From assembly GCA_030647205.1 (NCBI GenBank), contig JAUSJO010000003.1, positions 1 to 64,000 of the forward strand: 64,000 nt of DNA. Direction: 5' to 3'. The notes under the pieces were generated by a model. The model searched no databases. It was given only the letters and a program-made list of their open reading frames with translations, and was not told the DNA's origin. Numbering within the stretch: the stretch's first letter is position 1; every line of letters starts with the position of its first letter. The stretch is from a bacterium. Its GTDB lineage: Bacteria; Patescibacteria; CPR2; UBA1875; JAJYID01. Of the stretch, positions 8,384 through 16,745 are shown piece after piece. The translations under genes and the position numbers were made by a program.

Positions 8384-9478
8384 CTATTTTCCCGCAACAC
8401 TATACTTCAAGAAACTTTCTATAAACTCGTCAATATTTCCCTCAAGGACTGCGCCGGTGTTTGAAGTCTCTTGGCCTGTTCTGTGATCTTTGACCATATT
8501 ATACGGGTGCAAAACGTATGAGCGGATCTGGTTCCCCCACTCGGCTGAAACGGTTTCTCCGCGGATTTCCGACATTTCTTTTTTTGCCTTTTTCTCCTCA
8601 ATAATTTTTAGCCTGGACGCTAAAACCTTGAGCGCGGACTCTTTGTTTTGAAGCTGGCTTCTTTCCTTTTGGCAAGTGACAACCAGACCGGATGGGGTGT
8701 GCGTAATCCGGACTGCGCTGTCTGTAGTGTTTACGCCTTGTCCGCCGTGGCCTGACGCTTTGAAGGTTTCAATCTTTAAATCTTTGTCTTCAATCTGCGC
8801 TTCTTCTGTCGCTATTTCAGGTATTACGTCAACCAACGCAAACGATGTGTGGCGAGCCTTGTCTGCGTCATATGGAGACAGTCTGACTAGTCTGTGGACT
8901 CCGGCCTCGCTCTTTAGATATCCGTATGACCACATCCCCGATATTTCCACGGTTACGCTTTTTATCCCCGCTTCATCACCGCTGGAGATTGATAAAATAT
9001 TTGCCTTGAATCCTTGTTTTTCTGCGAACTTCAAATACATCCGAAGGAGCATCTCTGCCCAGTCTTGGGCATCAACGCCACCGGAACCTGCATACAAACT
9101 TAAAATAGCGTTATTACGATCGTACGGGCCGCTAAAAAGCATTGTAAACTCTGATTTATCCAGGTCGCGTGCAAGTTCTTCGGTTCCCTTTTTGACTTCT
9201 GCAATGATTTCATGATCATTTGCATGGGCTATTTGAGCTATCTCTAGCAAATCATTCGCCCGTGTCTCTAGCGTTTCCCATTCGTTGACCTGTTTTTTGA
9301 GATCAGCAGTTTCTGTCATAACGAGAGTCGCTTTTTTCTGATCGTCCCAGAAACCTTCCTTGGAGGAATCCTTTTCCAGTTCGTCAGCTCTTTTTTTGAG
9401 GTCGGCAATGTGAAGCAGTTTCTTTGCTTTTTCTACTCTTTCCAGAATACTCTCTATTGGTTCAACTATTTCCTTCAT
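8384..9478 (-). CDS. prfB: Peptide chain release factor 2
   Basis: Class I release factor for UAA and UGA stops. The 364 residues form one continuous frame, so the autoregulatory +1 frameshift of many prfB genes is absent. GGQ, which triggers peptide release, is at 245-247 in SGHGGQGVNT. The stop-codon recognition tripeptide, SPF in most RF2 proteins, reads SPY (201-203) before DADKARHTSF. TTGACT and TATTCT, 17 bases apart, lie 12-40 bases upstream, leaving only a few bases of leader. The -35 box sits at the edge of the 224-bp repeat. Confidence 0.96.
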   Translation of the reverse strand: MKEIVEPIESILERVEKAKKLLHIADLKKRADELEKDSSKEGFWDDQKKATLVMTETADLKKQVNEWETLETRANDLLEIAQIAHANDHEIIAEVKKGTEELARDLDKSEFTMLFSGPYDRNNAILSLYAGSGGVDAQDWAEMLLRMYLKFAEKQGFKANILSISSGDEAGIKSVTVEISGMWSYGYLKSEAGVHRLVRLSPYDADKARHTSFALVDVIPEIATEEAQIEDKDLKIETFKASGHGGQGVNTTDSAVRITHTPSGLVVTCQKERSQLQNKESALKVLASRLKIIEEKKAKKEMSEIRGETVSAEWGNQIRSYVLHPYNMVKDHRTGQETSNTGAVLEGNIDEFIESFLKYSVAGK

Positions 9479-9489
9479 ATCAGTAGTAT

Positions 9490-9518
9490 AGAATATAATT
9501 CCTGCTAGTTAAAGTCAA
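9490..9518 (-). promoter_or_regulatory. Promoter of prfB using the repeat edge as its -35
   Basis: Minus strand TTGACT and TATTCT are 17 bases apart. TTGACT is formed by the first bases of repeat copy 2. The predicted start near 9483 is about five bases before the prfB ATG. Confidence 0.6.
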
Positions 9519-9736
9519 GAATAAGGGGTTATAAACTTTTTGGCATCAAAAAGTAGCAAAAAATGCTAGCTAACGGTTTTTCAAGGCGTCGTTTTTAAAT
9601 TCCCTCATCTTTAAAAAACCGGTCTCCTTTCAGTCGGCCTAAAGGCTAATCGGTCTTTTTAAAGTATTCGGTCACTTAAAAACTTGCCTTTCAAAACCAC
9701 GCTAGAAATTCATTTCTTCGTGATGTCGGCAAGACT
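9513..9736. repeat. 224-bp direct repeat, copy 2
   Basis: Second copy of the element at 6481-6704, directly upstream of prfB. The rest of the 436-base gap (9737-9872) holds two short repeats of ATCATGCCGGAT and no gene that I can support. Confidence 0.92.
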
Positions 9737-9872
9737 TATCCTCCCTTTGTCTTCGATAGTCGCAAGAGAACTCGCTTTGAAAAAATCATGCCGGATCGGA
9801 TTAATCTAGTGATGTCGGGAGAGAACAAAAATCATGCCGGATTAAAACAAGAAGTCCCTATGAATGACAAAT

Positions 9873-9904
9873 AAAAAGAGAGTCGATTTCTCAACTCTCT
9901 TTTT
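9873..9904. terminator. Intrinsic terminator after the DUF11 surface protein gene
   Basis: AAAAAGAGAG, 12-base loop, then CTCTCTTTTT, with T-runs in both directions, just beyond the stop of the gene at 9915-11087. Confidence 0.8.
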
Positions 9905-9914
9905 ATTGTTTTTG

Positions 9915-11087
9915 TTACTTGCTTTTTAGTGCGCCAAGAAGTGTTTTTCTACTTCTTCGCCACAGGTAACCGGCGTATCCAAGTCCTGCCGTACCCATGA
10001 CTCCGCCAGCCGCTTCAACCGGTCCAGAAACCGGCAGTGATGTTGGCTGAGAAGGAGTAACTGTTGGAGGGGTTACAGGAGGGGTCGGAGGTATAGGTGG
10101 AGGAGGACCCTGTACGCAGACATTTACGTTTGCGGTATCAGTAACCGGGTTGGTATGGTCAGAGTCAGTAAACCCAGTGTTTACAAGTGTATGACAACCT
10201 GATGGGACTCCGTTTGAAACACGTGCGTTAAATACCATATATGCATCTTGGTTTGGTATAAGGCTGCCAATGTTTCTTCCGTGTATAGCTTCGGTATCAC
10301 TAATGTTCGCCGTTACTGCCTGCCATGTGGTACCTGAAAGCTGTTGAGTGGTGGTTTGTGCGCTTCCCGGTTCAATCGTTAGATAGTTAGGAAGAGTGTC
10401 CCCTATGTGGACCAGCTGAGCTGTAACAGTAGAGTTGTTGTAAACTCTGATTCTGAATCTTACAACGTCTCCTGGATTTGCGCTTACAGTCTCTGAATAG
10501 GTTGTTCCTGTAGGATTCTGTGTAACATTTCTTACCTCTTTACTAATTGTAGTATGAGGAGGAACTGCTCTCAGACTTTTCAGAACAGGATTACCACAAG
10601 ACATAACAATCGCATATTGGAATTCCCCATTGTACATATATACATATGCGCCTTGCTGGGTTACAGCCGGAGCGAATGCGTTTGGAATAAAATTCCAGAT
10701 AAGCCCCTGCCATTGTGTTCCGGTTCTGCCTGCAGTTTGTCTTTCACCGATAACAACACCGGATGCGACCTGTTGACCATTTGCGAGCAAAACTCGACCA
10801 TCTCTAGTGACTACACCGCCAAGAGTATTTTTGTTACCAAGATCTTCTGTATAAATACCCATGTTTCCAAACATACTTTTTAGGTCTGTATGGACGCCAT
10901 CACCATTGTTGATCTGGTTGATCATGTTAGTTTTATCATTTACACCACAGTTAATAACGTTTTGGGCATGGCACTCCCAAGCGTCTGCGGTTTTAGGGTT
11001 TGCGGCTATTGGCACTAGCACTGCTACTGCAAGCGCTAGCATAGACACAACTCCTAGTATTCTTTTCTTTAGTTTGATATTTTTCAT
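9915..11087 (-). CDS. Secreted surface protein with DUF11-like domain and LPVSG sorting-like signal
   Basis: 390-residue exported protein. It has a signal peptide (about 10-35), an N-terminal region of unknown function (37-175) and a DUF11-like beta-sandwich domain (about 178-325, with NPGDVVRFRIRVYNNS). A Pro/Thr-rich stalk follows (327-350), then LPVSG (351-355), a short hydrophobic stretch and a basic tail (RRSRK). This is the layout of sortase-anchored wall proteins, although LPVSG departs from LPXTG in position four. A sortase lies at 47235-47849. AGGAGAGG precedes the ATG. It is probably a displayed structural or adhesive protein; its ligand is unknown. Confidence 0.8.
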   Translation of the reverse strand: MKNIKLKKRILGVVSMLALAVAVLVPIAANPKTADAWECHAQNVINCGVNDKTNMINQINNGDGVHTDLKSMFGNMGIYTEDLGNKNTLGGVVTRDGRVLLANGQQVASGVVIGERQTAGRTGTQWQGLIWNFIPNAFAPAVTQQGAYVYMYNGEFQYAIVMSCGNPVLKSLRAVPPHTTISKEVRNVTQNPTGTTYSETVSANPGDVVRFRIRVYNNSTVTAQLVHIGDTLPNYLTIEPGSAQTTTQQLSGTTWQAVTANISDTEAIHGRNIGSLIPNQDAYMVFNARVSNGVPSGCHTLVNTGFTDSDHTNPVTDTANVNVCVQGPPPPIPPTPPVTPPTVTPSQPTSLPVSGPVEAAGGVMGTAGLGYAGYLWRRSRKTLLGALKSK

Positions 11088-11145
11088 TGTCTTTTCCTCT
11101 CCTTATTTACTATTTTTTAAAATTATAACTACTTTTGTGTTTCCC

Positions 11146-11189
11146 CGGGAGCAGTCCATGATGTCGCTAATGCGACTGGACTGCTCCCG
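11146..11189. other. Long two-part hairpin between the polyQ and DUF11 genes
   Basis: Outer 12-bp stem CGGGAGCAGTCC with GGACTGCTCCCG encloses an inner stem GTCGC with GCGAC. No T-run follows on the minus strand, so it looks more like an mRNA processing or stability element, or a small palindromic repeat, than a terminator. Confidence 0.6.
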
Positions 11190-11215
11190 AGAATCCGGGC
11201 TAAAAAATCTGGAGT

Positions 11216-11899
<684 letters not shown>

Positions 11900-11920
11900 G
11901 ATTTTACACCCTCTTTCGTT

Positions 11921-12037
11921 TCAGAATAATTTTGGTGTTCCGATCAATCTTTCAACCCACCTGGTGAGCCTTTCCACTTTTTTTAAGTGGTTTTTTGTTT
12001 CTCTCATCAAGTCAGTGTATGTCGGTTTGGTTTCCAT
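11921..12037 (-). CDS. Small 38-residue charged peptide
   Basis: Short frame beginning METKPTYTDLMRETKNH, with GTGAGAGG a few bases before the ATG. It lies between the polyQ gene and a strong promoter. The peptide is amphipathic, with many Lys/Arg/Glu, and has no membrane segment. The stop is about 20 bases from the next start, so the two genes look co-translated. Function unknown; it could be a leader peptide. Confidence 0.5.
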   Translation of the reverse strand: METKPTYTDLMRETKNHLKKVERLTRWVERLIGTPKLF

Positions 12038-12294
12038 TTTGCCTCTCACCTGCGACTGCAACGGTAAGTATATATTCAACTTTTAAATCCTCCAGAGATT
12101 TAAAAGTGATATCAAGGTGCATGTTACTGCTAAGTTTTTAGCAGCGGAATTTTGAGTTCCAGTTCTCAGAAACTCAAGCCCAAAATTCCACCGACCACAT
12201 CAGGTATGGTTTACAGTTTTTGTTGTTAAAAATACAAAAGGGGGCCCTGTTTGACCCTCCCCTATATTCAACGTTCATCAACTCTTACGGTTGA
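12038..12294 (-). ncRNA. Structured 5' leader of the polyQ operon
   Basis: About 255 bases between the predicted transcription start and the first ORF. Three stems follow one another on the minus strand: GGAATTTTG with CAAAATTCC, GCTGCTAA with TTAGCAGT, and ACTTTTAAATC with GATTTAAAAGT. This suggests a regulatory leader, but it matches no riboswitch I know. Confidence 0.5.
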
Positions 12295-12300
12295 TATAGC

Positions 12301-12329
12301 AATATATCATAAACACTATATCTTGTCAA
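12301..12329 (-). promoter_or_regulatory. Sigma-70 promoter of the polyQ operon
   Basis: Minus strand TTGACA and TATATT with a 17-base spacer. Start near 12294. Confidence 0.8.
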
Positions 12330-12465
12330 GTCTTTTTTTCCTGCTTGGGCCATTTCGACCCTATTCTAAAACAAAAACATCTCTTTTAAACTGTTAATTG
12401 TCACAAATAATATGCGTATTTTGACCCTAGCGCAAGTATTTTATCACAATATGTACCTAAAAAAA

Positions 12466-12494
12466 TAGGAGCCCCTGGTTAGGAGCCCCTTAAG
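12466..12494 (-). terminator. Intrinsic terminator of the 57-residue membrane protein gene
   Basis: Minus strand GCTCCT-AACC-AGGGGC stem (with a G-U pair) followed by TCCTATTTTTTT. The 190 bases between it and the gene at 12684 hold no ORF. Confidence 0.55.
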
Positions 12495-12683
12495 TACAGG
12501 TCATGGTATTGTTGTCAGAGACCGTAGTTACTGCAATCAAGCAGTATTATTATGGGTTCTCTTAATCGTTATCGTCTTGATAGCTCTCACTTGTGCATCT
12601 ATGCCTTTGCCTGTAGTTCTTTACCTCTCTGTATAGAACGGGGGAAAAGAACAGTATAAAAAGGAGTAGGATTAGTAAATAGT

Positions 12684-12857
12684 TCAAAGGATCTTCCTTC
12701 CTTGTTTGAGCCTTTTCTTAAGCCGGTGGTGTCTGGGTAAAACTGGCAAGAGATCAACAAACAGAGAATAGATGAACAATCTGATTTTACTTCTTGCGAT
12801 GTATATCATGCCAACTATAAATATTGCTATCAGGATGAACAAAAAAGTATCTAGCAT
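12684..12857 (-). CDS. Small single-span membrane protein
   Basis: 57 residues starting MLDTFLFILIAIFIVGMIY, a single hydrophobic helix at the N-terminus, and a strongly basic C-terminus (RHHRLKKRLKQGRK). AAAGG nine bases before this ATG favours it over the start 10 codons upstream. A promoter (TTGGTC, TATACT, 17 apart) lies near 12990-13020, and the leader contains an early terminator-like hairpin. No family recognised; the shape resembles small regulatory membrane peptides. Confidence 0.6.
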   Translation of the reverse strand: MLDTFLFILIAIFIVGMIYIARSKIRLFIYSLFVDLLPVLPRHHRLKKRLKQGRKIL

Positions 12858-12929
12858 TTTGTATGACCTTTCAGTTGTAAAGTGCACGGATGTATACCGA
12901 AGAATTTGATTGTAACCTAAGGAGAAATA

Positions 12930-12954
12930 AAAAAAGGAGTATTGTTGCCAGCTC
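12930..12954 (-). promoter_or_regulatory. Possible attenuator in the leader of the 57-residue gene
   Basis: Minus strand AAGGAG, a 13-base loop, CTCCTT and a run of T. It lies between the promoter and the gene, so transcription could stop here before reaching the ORF. The preceding TTAAGG/CCTTAA stem could compete with it. Confidence 0.45.
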
Positions 12955-13038
12955 CTTCTTGTTAAGGTCCAGTCGCCTTAAGCCTTTTCTAGTATAACAT
13001 ACGATATTTATTTGACCAAACTCATCATGAAAAAAGAG

Positions 13039-13066
13039 GAAGCTCCGCAATATGCGGAGCTTTTTA
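13039..13066. terminator. Bidirectional intrinsic terminator
   Basis: AAGCTCCGCA-ATA-TGCGGAGCTTTTT, just past the stop of the 37-residue gene. Confidence 0.75.
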
Positions 13067-13116
13067 AGTCTCGTAAGGATTGTCTATCTTCTTGTGGCGG
13101 TGGGGTACTAAGTAGC

Positions 13117-13230
13117 TTATGTATTTTGTTCCCCACCCTTTTTAACGGCCCATAGTATGAGGGATGTTCCCCCAACAACCATTATAAAGCATATGATTAT
13201 AAGAAGGGTTTTTGCTGTTTCCGGACTCAT
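13117..13230 (-). CDS. Small 37-residue membrane peptide
   Basis: Starts MSPETAKTLLIIICFIMVVG; AAGGAG six bases upstream selects this ATG over one 25 codons earlier. One hydrophobic span with a short lysine-containing tail. A promoter (TTGCAA, TATATT, 17-base spacer) lies about 95 bases upstream and a terminator follows, so it is its own transcription unit. Function unknown. Confidence 0.6.
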   Translation of the reverse strand: MSPETAKTLLIIICFIMVVGGTSLILWAVKKGGEQNT

Positions 13231-13373
13231 GGGTTCTCCTTCGTGGTTTTTGGTACCTTTAGTAGGATAGGAAGAGAACTTTTTTGAAGGGCTTTTTGAG
13301 TGCAAAGTGTGTACCCAAAAGATTCTTATAATATAACATAAAAGTGTGATGATTGCAAACAGATCTAGTACAG

Positions 13374-14426
13374 CTATTCGACTACAAACTCTCCTTTATA
13401 CATCCCCATGCTGCAGGTGAAGTTGATAGTCCCGGTTTTATCAGGCGTGAACTCGAAGCTGTCTGTGCCTGTTTTTGGCAGGACCTTCTGGATATTTAGC
13501 GAGGGTACTACAAAGGCTCTGATGCATCCTAAAGTGCCGCTTGTTTTTAAGGTTACCTTTGTGGGTACGCCTTTTTTCAATTTGATGGAATCCGGTTGAT
13601 AGCCGTTATCGGTAAGATTTATAGTTACTTCCTGAACTCCATTTACCGTTTGCGCACTGCTGTCTGATGAGTTTCCCCCTTCTGATGTGGGGCAGTTGCT
13701 GCCTTGGCATGGAGCCACCGAGCTGTCGTCATTTTTTAGGGAAAGGCTAATCCCGGCGAGTGTTGTACCGGTTAGGATTGTGAAAACCGCTACAAAAAGG
13801 ACCAAAACTGCCACGACCTTCTGAAAGATAGCGCTCCACTTTTCCGTCAGCGTTGAGGCGGTATAGCCTAAGATGAAGAATAATGGCGATGTTCCAAGGA
13901 CAAATGAGAACATTATCGCAGCGCCGCTTATCCCGCTTCCGGAAGAGATAGCCAGTAGCATCATGGCCTGTGTTATAGCGCATGGTAAAAGGACGGTTAG
14001 GGCACCCATAAAGATAGCACCTAGATCGCCTGAGTTTTTTGTCTGCTTCCTTACAAATTTACGGATAAATTTTGGCGGTTGTATCGAGAAATATCTAAAT
14101 ATCGGATGCACATTTAGGATATTTAGTGCCAAGCCGACCATGAAGATACCAATCAGGATTTGCAGCCAGCCGCGGACTGCCGGTGATAAAGATATAAAAG
14201 ATCCAAAAAATCCAAGCAGAAATCCGAGTATCGTGTAGGCGACAAGCTTTGCGATTAAGAATAATATTACCGGCCGTGCTTTTGGCGCGGGTTTGCTCTT
14301 TTTATCTTCGAGATATTCTTTTTCCTCATCAAGGATTACGCTCGCAAGGAGCCCCCCCTGAAGTGCGACACAAGAAAGTCCGCCTGTTGTTAAACCTGTT
14401 AGAAATGCTATCCAAAGCTGGTTCAT
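13374..14426 (-). CDS. TauE/DsbD-like membrane protein fused to a cupredoxin domain
   Basis: 350 residues. The N-terminal part (1-235) has about six membrane helices of the DsbD_2 / sulfite-exporter-TauE type, starting with a GGLSC motif. The outer C-terminal domain (about 265-350) is cupredoxin-like, with possible copper ligands in LGCIRAF and FTCSMGM. Family members are found beside copper ATPases and are thought to handle copper or thiols at the outer face of the membrane. Its start overlaps the copA stop by four bases (ATGA), so the two are coupled and the copper role is well supported by context. Confidence 0.85.
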   Translation of the reverse strand: MNQLWIAFLTGLTTGGLSCVALQGGLLASVILDEEKEYLEDKKSKPAPKARPVILFLIAKLVAYTILGFLLGFFGSFISLSPAVRGWLQILIGIFMVGLALNILNVHPIFRYFSIQPPKFIRKFVRKQTKNSGDLGAIFMGALTVLLPCAITQAMMLLAISSGSGISGAAIMFSFVLGTSPLFFILGYTASTLTEKWSAIFQKVVAVLVLFVAVFTILTGTTLAGISLSLKNDDSSVAPCQGSNCPTSEGGNSSDSSAQTVNGVQEVTINLTDNGYQPDSIKLKKGVPTKVTLKTSGTLGCIRAFVVPSLNIQKVLPKTGTDSFEFTPDKTGTINFTCSMGMYKGEFVVE

Positions 14427-16669
14427 ATCTTACTCCTTTTAAGTCTTAATGAATTTGAAACGACAGTTACCGAGCTGGCGGCCATGGCAGCGGAAGCTAT
14501 CATCGGGTTTAGCAAGATCCCAACAAATGGGTACAGTATCCCCGCCGCTACCGGTATTAAAACAATATTATATGCAAACGCCCAAAAAAGATTCTCCTTA
14601 ATTATTTTCATGGTGTTTCGTGACAGCTTCCATGCGCTATATACAGTGTCTAGAGAGCCGTTCATTGCAGTAATCTGTCCCGCTTCCATGGCGATATCCG
14701 TTCCTGTCCCCATAGCGATACCGATATCTGCTGTCGCAAGAGCGGGAGCGTCATTTATACCATCCCCAACCATGGCTACTTTTTGGTTCTTTTTCTGTAG
14801 TTCCTTCACTTTTTTCTCTTTATCTTCCGGTGCAACCTCGGCAAAAACATGACTTTCTTTAATCCCTGCTTTTTTGGCTATCGCCCGGGCTGTGCTTTTG
14901 TTATCTCCCGTAACCATATAGACATCTACAAGAGAGTCCTCAAAGTTTTTGATGGCTACGCGCGAGTCGTCTTTCATTGTATCGGCAATGGCTATAATCC
15001 CGACAGATTTTCCGTCAACAGCTACATAAACAGGTGTCTTTCCTTCTTTGGCATAACTTTCAGCTTGCTTGGTTAGTTTAGAAACATCAATCTTCTCCTT
15101 CTTCATCATTTTTTCATTGCCTTTTACCACCTTTTTCCCGTCAATTTCCGCCTTTATCCCTTGTCCTGAGATTGACTTGAAACCATCAGGATCAGATAGC
15201 ACCAGTCTCCTTTTTTCGGCTTCTCTAACCACAGCTTCTCCGAGCGGATGCTCCGACCTTCTTTCGGCGGAGGCAGATAGTCTCACAAGCTCGTTTTCTG
15301 ACAAACTAGAAATATTATGCACGTCTACAACTTCTGGTTCCCCTTTTGTAATAGTGCCCGTTTTGTCCAAAAGTAGAGCATCAATTTTTTGAAATTTTTC
15401 TAGGCTCTCAGCATCTTTTATTAAAATTCCTTTTTCAGCTCCCTTCCCCGTTCCGACCATTATAGCAGTTGGTGTCGCCAGACCTAGTGCGCACGGGCAG
15501 GCAATAACTACTACGGCGACCATGGTGACGAGGGCTATGCCCAAGCCGGCAAAGATATACCAGACGACAAATGTCCCGATGGCAATGGTGAGGACGGCCG
15601 GCACGAAGTATCCGGAAATAACATCGGCAAGCCTCTGGATCGGCGCTTTGGAACCTTGTGCCTCTTCAACTAGCTTTATAATTTGAGCGAGTAGTGTATC
15701 TTTCCCTACCTTTTCAGCACGAAACGTAAATGAACCGGATTTATTTATTGTAGCGCCATAGACTTGAGCGCCCACACCCTTATCGGCTGGGATTGACTCT
15801 CCTGTCACCATCGACTCATCGATGGATGATTCACCAGACAGGATTACGCCGTCAACCGGTATCCTCTCTCCTGGTCGGACAACTATTTCATCGCCAACGG
15901 CTACTTCATCTATCGGAATATCTATTTCTTTGCCGTCCCTGACTATCCTTGCCGTTTTAGGGCTTAATCCGGCGAGTTTCTTTATAGCGGAGCTGGCTTT
16001 GCCCTTAGCTCGCGCTTCGAAATATTTACCAAGTAAAACCAAGGTGATTACAACCGCCGAAACGTCGAAGTATGTACCGATGTCCTTAAAGTTGATGCCC
16101 AAACCTTCCGCAAACGTTACAAATGTACTAAATATAAATGCGGTTAATGTGCCGATAGCTATTAAAGTATCCATATTCGCATTTCGGTGCTTTAAACCTT
16201 TCAAAAATCCGGAGATAAATGTCTTGCCTACCCAGAACTGGACAGGCAGAGCGAGCAAAAACATGAGGATATTTTGGGTTTTCATCGGTATTTCGGGCGT
16301 GCCGGGGATGAGGTTCATATTCCCGAGAACCATAATAATGACTGATAAGATACCACCGACGATAACTTTTATCTTTAAATCTCGCAGGTCTTTCTTTTTT
16401 TCTACATCTTGTGCGCTCTCATGTTCCTGGGCTTCACCGTCCTCAGTCTTTATCGACTCATCAGAGTAGACATCATATCCTGTATCTTTGATGGTCTGGA
16501 TAATTTTATTTCTTGTAATGCCTTCTGGGGCTTCAATGGTTGCTTTTTCGGTCGCATAGTTCACGGTCGCCTCGGTATCGGGCAGCTTGCTTAGAGCATT
16601 TTCAAGATTCATAGCACAGCTTGCACAGTGCATGCCTTTTATTTTTAAAGTGGTTTTATTTTTTTGCAT
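14423..16669 (-). CDS. copA: Copper-translocating P1B-type ATPase
   Basis: ATP-driven exporter of Cu(I), 748 residues. It has one N-terminal heavy-metal domain with MHCASC (Cys15, Cys18), eight predicted helices, the metal-site CPC (391-393), the phosphorylation site DKTGT (Asp435), the HP motif SEHPLG (His474) and the hinge GDGINDAPAL. It is the third gene of an operon: arsR-YHS, a 29-residue peptide, copA, then the cupredoxin fusion. A CPC ATPase with cupredoxin and YHS neighbours points to copper rather than zinc or cadmium. Confidence 0.96.
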   Translation of the reverse strand: MQKNKTTLKIKGMHCASCAMNLENALSKLPDTEATVNYATEKATIEAPEGITRNKIIQTIKDTGYDVYSDESIKTEDGEAQEHESAQDVEKKKDLRDLKIKVIVGGILSVIIMVLGNMNLIPGTPEIPMKTQNILMFLLALPVQFWVGKTFISGFLKGLKHRNANMDTLIAIGTLTAFIFSTFVTFAEGLGINFKDIGTYFDVSAVVITLVLLGKYFEARAKGKASSAIKKLAGLSPKTARIVRDGKEIDIPIDEVAVGDEIVVRPGERIPVDGVILSGESSIDESMVTGESIPADKGVGAQVYGATINKSGSFTFRAEKVGKDTLLAQIIKLVEEAQGSKAPIQRLADVISGYFVPAVLTIAIGTFVVWYIFAGLGIALVTMVAVVVIACPCALGLATPTAIMVGTGKGAEKGILIKDAESLEKFQKIDALLLDKTGTITKGEPEVVDVHNISSLSENELVRLSASAERRSEHPLGEAVVREAEKRRLVLSDPDGFKSISGQGIKAEIDGKKVVKGNEKMMKKEKIDVSKLTKQAESYAKEGKTPVYVAVDGKSVGIIAIADTMKDDSRVAIKNFEDSLVDVYMVTGDNKSTARAIAKKAGIKESHVFAEVAPEDKEKKVKELQKKNQKVAMVGDGINDAPALATADIGIAMGTGTDIAMEAGQITAMNGSLDTVYSAWKLSRNTMKIIKENLFWAFAYNIVLIPVAAGILYPFVGILLNPMIASAAMAASSVTVVSNSLRLKRSKI

Positions 16670-16745
16670 TTTTCCCTCCTAGAAAAAACCAAAGCACGAA
16701 ACCTATCAAACTAACTCCGCCCACTGTTACTATAATCTTATCCAA
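16656..16745 (-). CDS. 29-residue membrane micropeptide of the copper operon
   Basis: Short frame with a TTG start: LDKIIVTVGGVSLIGFVLWF, then a GGKNAKK tail. AAGGAGG stands 6 bases upstream, inside the end of arsR. The frame overlaps arsR by eight bases and copA by 14, so all three are coupled. It resembles, from memory, the membrane anchor that begins many cupredoxin-domain proteins (hydrophobic helix, then GKK), here without the cupredoxin. It may be a detached anchor or a small partner of CopA. Confidence 0.6.
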   Translation of the reverse strand: MDKIIVTVGGVSLIGFVLWFFLGGKNAKK

